Under the pieces are notes generated by a model. It made no database searches. It was given only the letters and a program-made list of their open reading frames with translations, and was not told where the DNA came from. This document shows positions 6,842 to 12,901 of a stretch of DNA of 14,096 nucleotides, in pieces (the stretch's first letter is position 1; every line of letters starts with the position of its first letter). Origin of the DNA: an uncultured Clostridia bacterium (GTDB lineage Bacteria; Bacillota; Clostridia; Oscillospirales; CAG-272); contig CAMFEL010000041.1 of the NCBI GenBank assembly GCA_945949385.1, forward strand, positions 1-14,096, read 5' to 3'. A program made the translations under genes and the position numbers.

Positions 6842-8725
6842 CTAAAATCTATATTGCCCCTGAGTGCTGCCAGTATTTATTGTAACATTTCTACTCGTTC
6901 CGCTTAATAATCCGTTGTTAACAGGGTACAAATGTGTTTTATTAGCTGCATTATATACCGTATATCCCGTTCCGGACGAAGTAATAACCCATAAAGCCGC
7001 ATTCTCATTTGAAGCTATGACCGCCTTATTGTCGGTGATTGTAATACTCTGAGCAGCGTATCCGGTTGTTGATGTTGTATACATTGCATAAGCATTATTT
7101 CTGGCTACAATCAGATATGTTTCGCCGGAATCAACACCGTCGGTATCAAGTACATATTCCGTAACGCCGTCGGCACCTACATCAACCGTCTTATCTTCAG
7201 GCGCCGCAGGTACCTCGGGAAGATCAACCGTTGCTCCTCCCTCATCGGCAAGCACCGTAAGTGGCGTAGTATATGTTCCGTCGGAGTTTTTTGCGGTAAT
7301 CGTAACCGTACCTGCTTTCAGCGCGGTAGCGGTGACAGAGGTGGCTTCAATGCTTCTCGCCGCCGCCGTAAGGCTTACAACAGTGTCGTCCGAGGAAGTC
7401 CATGCAGCCGATGCGCCGTTTGGCAGGCTGAGAGTAAGAGTGCTTCCGGCCTTGAAGTTTGCCGTGTCTCCGGTAACCGTTACGGTATCTCTATTGCTGC
7501 CGGAGGAAGCATTGATAGTTCCGTCCGCGTTGAAGCCGCCGGCAACCACATCGGTGCTTATGGTGCCAATGTCGTTGCCCTGCATTCTCGCCGCCATGGC
7601 GCGCAGCAGAAGCCTTGTATTTGCGGCGATCTCAGTTTCGGTCTCCACTGACGGATTGTCGCACCAGATACAGAACATGGAGCCTGCGCTGTTCTCGATA
7701 GTGCTGCCCATAAAGGTGCTGTTGGAGAAGTTAGCCGCCGCGTCGTAGCTGCCGTCATGAACAGTAGTGGTACCGGGAGTATACGCGTCGTTCTTACCCA
7801 GCACATAGTAGTAATCGCCGTTTGTGTTTATAACCTTATGCCCTCTTGCGGCAAGCGACGATGCAGACTCGGACTGGTATCCGCCCCAGCCGCTGGTCCA
7901 GAAGCATACGGTAATATCCGTATCGAAAGTACCGTAGGAAGTATTTCCGTTGAAGTAGAAGCCGTCGTTAAACGCCATAGCGGTCATTCCGGCAGCCTTC
8001 ACCATAGTATTGACAGCATTTACATATGTAATGAAACTGCCGTATTTACCTGAGCTCACCAGGTTACCGAAGCCCATGGAGCCGTAATAATAAACATCGT
8101 TTGCATACTCGTCGGCGCCCATATTGAAATACTTGCAGCCCTTGCCGGCAAAGTAGGTTATGTATTTCTGCAGAAACGCCTTTGTAAAGTCGGTAGCGGT
8201 AGAATTTGTAATATCTATTGTCGTGCCGGAGCCGTTGTAGGAGCAGGTTGTGCCCGTAACGCTCCCGGCCGCGTCAAGAATGGCATCCATATGTCCCGGC
8301 GTGTTGATAAGCGGGATAATCTCTATCCTGTTTGCCTTTGCCGCAGCGATAATGGAGTCCATCTCGGCCTGTGTCCACGCACTCTCATCGCCGTTATAGT
8401 TTGAGTTGCCCGCCTTAACTGCACTTGCAACGGCAGCGGAGCTGTATGTGTTCTCTCCCACAGTGACCGACATATCGTCAAGCAGGAAACGCATACCGTC
8501 GTTGCCTATGGCAAGCTCCAGATGAGTGTAGCCCGCCGCGCCCATCTCGACAATAAGCGCCTTCACCCAGTCTGCGGTGAAATATTTTCTGCCGCAGTCA
8601 AGGTGCAGTATGCGCATATCCACGGAGTCCGCCGCACGGGCAGTATTTGCAAGTGCGGGAACGGCGCATACCGTCATCACAAGCGCAAGCGTTGCCGCAA
8701 GCACTTTCTTAAATAAGTTCTTCAT
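6842..8725 (-). CDS. Secreted GH20 beta-hexosaminidase (3' end broken)
   Basis: The 627-aa open part starts with a Sec signal peptide (KKVLAATLALVMTVCAVPA, likely cut after ARA near residue 31). A GH20 TIM barrel spans about 35-385: NTPGHMDAIL with H145, and the catalytic Asp-Glu pair D205-E206 in YFNMGADEY, which uses the substrate acetamido group. Trp-rich FWTSGWGG (275-282) and CIWCDNP (352-358) follow. A BIG2/Ig-like domain (about 412-493) and a Tyr-rich repeat domain (about 512-627) come next. The enzyme should remove terminal HexNAc from mucin or host glycans outside the cell. ATG 8725 has GGAGG 5 nt upstream. The TAG at 6842 follows a TTTT run; one missing T would explain it, since the protein clearly continues in another frame. 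Full length was probably over 820 aa. Confidence 0.85.
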   Translation of the reverse strand: MKNLFKKVLAATLALVMTVCAVPALANTARAADSVDMRILHLDCGRKYFTADWVKALIVEMGAAGYTHLELAIGNDGMRFLLDDMSVTVGENTYSSAAVASAVKAGNSNYNGDESAWTQAEMDSIIAAAKANRIEIIPLINTPGHMDAILDAAGSVTGTTCSYNGSGTTIDITNSTATDFTKAFLQKYITYFAGKGCKYFNMGADEYANDVYYYGSMGFGNLVSSGKYGSFITYVNAVNTMVKAAGMTAMAFNDGFYFNGNTSYGTFDTDITVCFWTSGWGGYQSESASSLAARGHKVINTNGDYYYVLGKNDAYTPGTTTVHDGSYDAAANFSNSTFMGSTIENSAGSMFCIWCDNPSVETETEIAANTRLLLRAMAARMQGNDIGTISTDVVAGGFNADGTINASSGSNRDTVTVTGDTANFKAGSTLTLSLPNGASAAWTSSDDTVVSLTAAARSIEATSVTATALKAGTVTITAKNSDGTYTTPLTVLADEGGATVDLPEVPAAPEDKTVDVGADGVTEYVLDTDGVDSGETYLIVARNNAYAMYTTSTTGYAAQSITITDNKAVIASNENAALWVITSSGTGYTVYNAANKTHLYPVNNGLLSGTSRNVTINTGSTQGQYRF

Positions 8726-8775
8726 ATCTGCCTCCGAAATATATGGAATATGAATATGTAAATCGGTTTATATAA

Positions 8776-8789
8776 CGGGCTCCCGCCCG
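8776..8789 (-). terminator. Weak hairpin after the radical SAM gene
   Basis: CGGGC (8776-8780), TCCC loop and GCCCG (8785-8789) lie just downstream of the radical SAM stop, followed on the minus strand by TTATAT. It could partially terminate the peptide operon before the GH20 gene. No clear promoter for GH20 was found in 8726-8793, so readthrough is also possible. Confidence 0.3.
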
Positions 8790-8793
8790 GGTT

Positions 8794-9936
8794 TCATAAT
8801 TCTTTTGCCCTCAGATACTCGGCGGCAAGCCGCTGCATCTCCCGGGTCATTTTGCAAAGGTACCGGGGGATTCCCTCCGTAGTCCCCGTCTCGGCATAAG
8901 CCATGGCGGCGCATGAATGGCAGACAGACCTGCTTTCGCACCGCTGACACACTCCGGAAAGCCGAAGCTTGTCCGTCTCTTCCCGAAGCTTTTCCCAGCA
9001 AGCGGCGAAACTGTCCTTTGTAATATCAACCGACGGTCTGTCAATCATGCCGCACGGCGTCATAAGACCGTCGTATGTTATCCACCACGCCGCTTTTCCG
9101 GCACGGCAGCTAACCTTGCCGTCAAGGGGATCGGTGCAGTATTCGTCAAGCCCTTCTATGCGGGCACATCCGTCCCGAAGCCCTGCGAGAAAATCGGCAT
9201 ACCGCTCCTCGCCGTACTGCAATCTGTACCTTTTTATATGATAATATGCGGCCTCCTCGGGAGTAAATCTTTCAAAGTCCTCCGTCTTGCCGCTCCCGCA
9301 CCGTCTTACCGGCGGGAACATATATGTGTTTACTTCAATTATTAAATCACGCTCTCCGGCGAAAGCTATCATCGCCTCCAGGTCTTCGGCGTTTTCCGGA
9401 GTCAGGGAGCAGTTAAGCTTTACCGGCACCCCCGCAGCTCTAAGCATATCAACGGCGGCGGCGGTTTTTGTGAAACCCTGCGGGGAGCGGCACAGCCGCC
9501 CGTACGTTTCGTCCGACGCTCCGTAAAGCGTGATGTTAAGTCTCACCGGCGGCAGCTTTTTCAGCCACTCAACCGTGTCTTTGTCAATAAGCGAGCCGTT
9601 GGTGTTTACGGTCACCAGAAAGCCCGACCGCACAAGCTCCTCGTACAGGATACAAAAACCCGGCCACAAGAACGGCTCTCCGCCCGTAATCAGCATATAC
9701 AGCGCTCCGGCGTCCCGCGCCTGTGCCGCTATGCGCAGCCTGTCTCCGACCTCAAGCATACGCCTTTCTCCCGCCGCGACCTCCTGTGGACTTTTTCTCA
9801 CATAGCACATACGGCAGTTGAAATTGCATACCGGAGACACTTCAATTGTGCCGCTGAGGGGCATACCCCGTGAGGTTGCCTTTCTGAAAAGGTGTTTTGT
9901 CAGCGGCGCCTCATATTTTACTTCACTGGGATCCAT
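8794..9936 (-). CDS. Radical SAM/SPASM peptide maturase
   Basis: This 380-aa protein has the radical SAM cluster motif C37-x3-C41-x2-C44 (CNFNCRMC), the GGEP motif at 85-88 and NTNGSLI at 111-117, followed by a C-terminal SPASM-type domain with Cys at 277, 295, 330, 333, 339, 342 and 361. That layout is typical of enzymes with auxiliary Fe-S clusters that modify ribosomal peptides (PqqE, sactionine and related maturases). The ATG at 9936 has AAGGA 8 nt upstream and lies 4 nt past the kinase stop; a TTG at 9972 would overlap the kinase and lacks a site. No RRE domain is evident at its N-terminus, fitting the separate PqqD-like protein at 12182-12487. The likely substrate is the 80-aa peptide encoded two genes upstream. 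Confidence 0.9.
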   Translation of the reverse strand: MDPSEVKYEAPLTKHLFRKATSRGMPLSGTIEVSPVCNFNCRMCYVRKSPQEVAAGERRMLEVGDRLRIAAQARDAGALYMLITGGEPFLWPGFCILYEELVRSGFLVTVNTNGSLIDKDTVEWLKKLPPVRLNITLYGASDETYGRLCRSPQGFTKTAAAVDMLRAAGVPVKLNCSLTPENAEDLEAMIAFAGERDLIIEVNTYMFPPVRRCGSGKTEDFERFTPEEAAYYHIKRYRLQYGEERYADFLAGLRDGCARIEGLDEYCTDPLDGKVSCRAGKAAWWITYDGLMTPCGMIDRPSVDITKDSFAACWEKLREETDKLRLSGVCQRCESRSVCHSCAAMAYAETGTTEGIPRYLCKMTREMQRLAAEYLRAKEL

Positions 9937-9940
9937 TGCT

Positions 9941-10891
9941 TCAATCCTTTTCCGACATACATCCGGGATCAAATCCGTCGGCTTTCAGCCTGCGGGAAAG
10001 CTCCTCCGGCGCACGCCTGTCGGGAGTACATCTGAGACGGTATACGGGTATACTGTCCGCAAAGCCGCATATTATATCAAGCGCCCTCTCCGTGTCCCTC
10101 GGACTCCACGAATTGACGGTAGCATGACTGAATACCGCCCGCACCGCCTCGGCTCCGGAAATCCGCTCGGCTTCATTTTCACGGCTTTTTTCGGGAAGCA
10201 CCAAAGCCGTCACCCGATCTCCGCCGTATCTGAATACTGCCGAGGAGCCTGCCACGGGCGAGCCGTAAGCCGTATACCCATGACCCTCGCCGCATATGAC
10301 CGTCCGGTCACCGTTTACAGTCTCGGCTCCCATATGTTTTACCCACAGAGCCGCCTGCGTGGATTTACCCGCGCCCGACGCGCCTGCAAAAAGCAGTGCA
10401 CCGCCGCCGACTCTCACATACGAGGAGTGAAGCATCACTCTGCCGAAGTGCAGCAACACCTCTTCAAAGCCAATGTGGGCAAACAGATTGTGGCTTTTGT
10501 CAAAATACCCTTCGGAGTCCTCAAGAGCCCTGATATGTACCGTGGAGCTTGAAGGGTCAAAGCGGCTTGACGCGTACACTTTTCCGTTTTCAAGGCGGTC
10601 GCTGTACAGTCTTGTAAAGCCGTTTCCCGACTTAAAAACGCAAAAGCGTTCGTTAGAGGTCACTTTGCCGTTTTCCGCTTCTCCGCCGTACAGAAGCTCA
10701 CACTCATCACGCACCGTGCCGATTATTATGCGCACCGTTCGCTCCGCGTACCTCTTTGAAGGCTCCGCGAGAGCAGGCTCATCATAATGCAGCTTTTTTG
10801 CAAACGGGACGAAGTTTTCGCTGGGCGAAATCTCCCACGGACTCTCCGCCGCAAAGGTTACGCCCGCAATAGTGAAAACTCCCGTGCCCAT
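9941..10891 (-). CDS. HPr kinase-related P-loop protein kinase
   Basis: The C-terminal half resembles the HprK/P kinase domain: VMLHSSYV (152-159) where HprK has its His-containing segment, Walker A GASGAGKST (170-178), NGDRTVI (193-199) as the Asp-bearing catalytic strand, and AYGSPVAGSS (208-217). The N-terminal half (MGTGVFTIAGVTF onward) is the divergent domain seen in HprK-related kinases that sit beside PqqD-like proteins rather than the sugar-uptake regulator. HprK-like enzymes in lasso peptide clusters phosphorylate a C-terminal Ser of the precursor, and the peptide just upstream ends in Ser. The ATG at 10891 is 2 nt after that peptide's stop and has no Shine-Dalgarno sequence, so its translation probably depends on the peptide. 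It is not canonical hprK. Confidence 0.85.
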   Translation of the reverse strand: MGTGVFTIAGVTFAAESPWEISPSENFVPFAKKLHYDEPALAEPSKRYAERTVRIIIGTVRDECELLYGGEAENGKVTSNERFCVFKSGNGFTRLYSDRLENGKVYASSRFDPSSSTVHIRALEDSEGYFDKSHNLFAHIGFEEVLLHFGRVMLHSSYVRVGGGALLFAGASGAGKSTQAALWVKHMGAETVNGDRTVICGEGHGYTAYGSPVAGSSAVFRYGGDRVTALVLPEKSRENEAERISGAEAVRAVFSHATVNSWSPRDTERALDIICGFADSIPVYRLRCTPDRRAPEELSRRLKADGFDPGCMSEKD

Positions 10892-10893
10892 AT

Positions 10894-11136
10894 TCAGGAG
10901 TTAATGGTGGTTATGCTGAAGGTTCCGTTGGTATAGCAGTACGCGTCCATTTCAACGCCGCCCGTGCACACCTGGGTGCCCTGAAGGAATAACTTTTCAT
11001 AGTAAGTACCCCTTACCTCACCCTGTGCAGTGCAAGTTTCGGGCTCTGCCGACTGAAGCACAAGGCTGCATCCCGCAATATGCTGGGAAAGCTCGAAGCT
11101 TTCCAGATAAAGTTCAGGCTTTACATACTGTTTCAT
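10894..11136 (-). CDS. Candidate RiPP precursor peptide, 80 aa
   Basis: This small protein starts MKQYVKPELYLESFELSQHI, a leader-like charged stretch, followed by a Cys-, Thr- and Gly-containing second half with Cys at 23, 35, 57 and 67 and the end CYTNGTFSITTINS. It has no signal peptide or membrane segment. It lies between a membrane-anchored protein and a kinase/radical SAM pair, with a PqqD-like protein at the head of the cluster. The ATG has AGGAA about 10 nt upstream, and the kinase start follows its stop by 2 nt. Similar short KPE...ELSQ..A proteins are, from memory, common in gut Clostridia and usually left as hypothetical. The final Ser is a possible phosphorylation site and the four Cys possible radical SAM targets. 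The precursor role is inferred from context. Confidence 0.7.
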   Translation of the reverse strand: MKQYVKPELYLESFELSQHIAGCSLVLQSAEPETCTAQGEVRGTYYEKLFLQGTQVCTGGVEMDAYCYTNGTFSITTINS

Positions 11137-11186
11137 AATAAGACCGTTCCTTTCTGAACTTTCGTCTCAATTTATTGTTTTCAAGC

Positions 11187-11258
11187 GATGCGCTCCGCGC
11201 ATCCCATGCCGCACTTTTCGGCACCGCGCATCCCGCGCCGCACTTTTCGGTACCGCGC
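11187..11258 (-). repeat. 29-bp tandem repeat with adjoining hairpin
   Basis: Two 29-bp units (11201-11229 and 11230-11258) differ at only three positions, and a GATGCGC/GCGCATC hairpin overlaps their end at 11187-11203. The block fills the 128-bp gap between the membrane protein stop and the precursor peptide. There is no T run, so it is not a standard terminator; it could stabilise or attenuate the mRNA ahead of the peptide gene. Confidence 0.7.
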
Positions 11259-11264
11259 ACGTTT

Positions 11265-12056
11265 TCACTCTGTTCTGATTCTGACCGCTTCCGGCACTCC
11301 GAACAGTATCTCCGAACACGCCTTCGAATGAGTCGCGCCGGGAGTAACCTGTGAAAACGGGCATTCAAACACCTTGCCGCCGAAGCTCTCATCGCTGACG
11401 GTGCATCTGCAATCCACAAATACAAACTCAAAGGTGTCCTCGGAAATATTGGTAAGTGTCACCTCGCCCGAAATCACCTGTGCCTGCAACCGATCGGCGT
11501 ATGTATCGGGAGAGTCTGCAAACTCCGTGCTGCATTCGCTTTCTGCGGCGCAGACTTCGTTTTTGACCGTTCGGTTTTGGGTATCAAAAGCGGTTACCCT
11601 GCCTCCGTCCTCCAGCGCCTGTACGGTAAAGCTGTACTCGGCTCCGTCGTCGGAAGCAACTGTGATCTCGGCACAAAGCAGATATTTGCCAGAGGTGTTT
11701 TCCACCGTAACAGCGGCAATATCGTTGCCCTGTTCAAAACCGCAGTCCGGATTCGGACCCGTGTAAGCGAACAGCTCCGACACCGACAGCCCCTGCTCAC
11801 GGCAGGCTTTCCACGGATCGCCGCCCGCAGCGGTATCGGTATCCGCTGCATTTCCCGCGTCGCTTTCCTGAAATACCGTGCTGTCCGCAGAGGTCTTTCC
11901 GTCTGCGTCTGAGTCTGCGTCTCCGCCGTTCTTGCCGCCGTCGCAGCCGCCCGCAAGAAGCACGCCCAGCGTGAGCGCCGCCGCAAGACTTATAACAAGC
12001 ACAATGCAGGCTGAAAGCAGGATTTTTCCCCGCCTGCCCTCAGGTATAAGCTTCAT
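11265..12056 (-). CDS. Membrane-anchored extracytoplasmic protein of unknown function
   Basis: This 263-aa protein has a basic N-terminus (EGRRGK), one hydrophobic segment at about 12-36, then an Asp/Ala/Gly/Ser-rich linker (to about 80) and a folded domain. The domain has two beta-rich halves (AAVTVENTSGKYLL... and VTLTNISEDTFEFVFVDC...) and several Cys, resembling FxLYD or immunoglobulin-like exported domains. C38 after LLAGG could be a loose lipobox; a single membrane anchor is equally possible. I do not recognise a specific family. The ATG at 12056 has GAGGG 8 nt upstream; a TTG two codons earlier is too close to it. Its place between the PqqD-like and precursor genes suggests a role in export, display or immunity of the peptide, but nothing in the sequence proves this. 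Confidence 0.7.
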   Translation of the reverse strand: MKLIPEGRRGKILLSACIVLVISLAAALTLGVLLAGGCDGGKNGGDADSDADGKTSADSTVFQESDAGNAADTDTAAGGDPWKACREQGLSVSELFAYTGPNPDCGFEQGNDIAAVTVENTSGKYLLCAEITVASDDGAEYSFTVQALEDGGRVTAFDTQNRTVKNEVCAAESECSTEFADSPDTYADRLQAQVISGEVTLTNISEDTFEFVFVDCRCTVSDESFGGKVFECPFSQVTPGATHSKACSEILFGVPEAVRIRTE

Positions 12057-12084
12057 CCGCAAATCCCTCAGCTTTCCGCGCCCT

Positions 12085-12155
12085 CATTTTCTGCGCACAT
12101 TTTCTGCGCAGTCCGTCTGCAAAGGGTTTCCCCTCTCGCAATCCGTCTGTAAAGG
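12085..12155 (-). repeat. Short tandem repeats between pqqD-like and membrane-protein genes
   Basis: The 125-bp gap holds a perfect 13-bp tandem repeat (CATTTTCTGCGCA at 12085-12097 and 12098-12110) and an imperfect pair of about 18 bp with a 30-bp period (GCAGTCCGTCTGCAAAGG at 12108, again at 12138 with two changes). No ORF or terminator is seen in it. Confidence 0.7.
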
Positions 12156-12181
12156 CTTTTCCGCACTTTCCGGGCCGCGGC

Positions 12182-12487
12182 TCACACCGCGCCCTCGCAG
12201 GGTGCGTCCGCGGCAACCTCCGAAACAAGTCCAAGCTCCGACAGACGGCATACAAACTCGCGGACATCGGCGGCAGCCGTCTCACCGTCCACCTCGTATT
12301 CGGCGCAAAGAGACTTTACAAGCTCCCCTTCGGAGCAGTCGCCCTCACAGAGCTTTTGCCATATGACATATCCGCTTTCACTTACGGTTATCATGCCGTG
12401 AAGCTTCAGCGCCGCCTCTCCAGCAGGCACCAGAATATATTCGCCGGCAATTTCCCGGAGTATTACATCTTTGCAAGCCCTCAGCAT
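12182..12487 (-). CDS. PqqD-like peptide-binding protein (RRE fold)
   Basis: This 101-aa protein fits the PqqD family: VILREIAGEYILVPAGE (8-24), LHGMITVSESGYVIWQKL (29-46), EGELVKSLCAEYEVDGE (53-69) and DVREFVCRLSELGLV (74-88), the winged-helix RiPP recognition element layout. Such proteins bind the leader of a precursor peptide and present it to a radical SAM enzyme or other maturase. Here it leads the cluster and is separate from the maturase. The second of two adjacent ATGs (12487) is chosen because GGAGG is 5 nt before it, against 2 nt for the ATG at 12490. The LREIAGEYILVP type is the one seen with HprK-related kinases in gut Clostridia (from memory). It has no relation to pyrroloquinoline quinone synthesis here. 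Confidence 0.85.
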   Translation of the reverse strand: MLRACKDVILREIAGEYILVPAGEAALKLHGMITVSESGYVIWQKLCEGDCSEGELVKSLCAEYEVDGETAAADVREFVCRLSELGLVSEVAADAPCEGAV

Positions 12488-12541
12488 CATTACCTCCGCT
12501 AAGACTGCCGCGGCAATATTCCGGGCAATAACTGTATTCAA

Positions 12542-12570
12542 CTTGTATCACAATTTACATCATATGTCGA
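12542..12570 (-). promoter_or_regulatory. Possible promoter of the peptide cluster
   Basis: On the minus strand TCGACA (complement of 12565-12570) and TACAAG (complement of 12542-12547) are 17 nt apart. The -35 is a good match and the -10 a modest one. It lies about 50 nt upstream of the pqqD-like start in a very A/T-rich stretch, so chance similarity is possible. Confidence 0.3.
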
Positions 12571-12751
12571 TAAATAAATAACCGGTTTATAATTTTTTCG
12601 TCGTTTTGTTATTTTGCACAAAGACACCTTTTGTTTTCGAACTTTTTGTATTATTTTTCGATATGCGCGGAAAGCTTTTCCTTTACGCCGGTCACATCCG
12701 AAAAACGCGTTTTCAAGGCATTTCTCCCCGTTTTTTTGAACAAAAAAAGAG

Positions 12752-12791
12752 CCGTCAAAAACAGACATTTTTCGCGGTCTGTTTTTGACGG
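12752..12791 (-). terminator. Intrinsic terminator after icd
   Basis: CCGTCAAAAACAGAC (12752-12766) pairs perfectly over 15 bp with 12777-12791, with a 10-nt loop. On the minus strand it is followed by GGCTCTTTTTTT, a good T run, placing the end of icd transcription about 150 nt past its stop. On the plus strand TTTTT also follows. A weaker A/T hairpin (TTTTTGCAT 12837-12845 with 12860-12868) lies closer to icd. The rest of 12571-12901 is A/T-rich and shows no gene. Confidence 0.85.
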
Positions 12792-12901
12792 TTTTTATGT
12801 GTTTTTTAACGTTTTTTGCTGTTTTTACCCATTGCATTTTTGCATCAAATTAAATAATTATGCAAAAAACGCGCATAAATATTCAAAAACTGTCTCAGAG
12901 C

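Noticed and set aside
9818..10552. Plus-strand open frame of 244 codons opposite the kinase and radical SAM genes
   Set aside because: The minus strand here carries clear Walker A and radical SAM motifs; the plus frame has no recognisable domain and crosses a gene junction.
11114..11431. 105-codon minus-strand frame across the gap before the precursor gene
   Set aside because: It overlaps the end of the anchored protein in another frame, and the gap part is a 29-bp tandem repeat.
12085..12155. Possible CRISPR-like repeats
   Set aside because: Only two imperfect units per repeat, no regular unique spacers and no cas genes nearby.
8794..12487. Lasso peptide cluster
   Set aside because: No asparagine-synthetase-like cyclase or transglutaminase-like protease is in the window; only the kinase and PqqD-like parts resemble such clusters.
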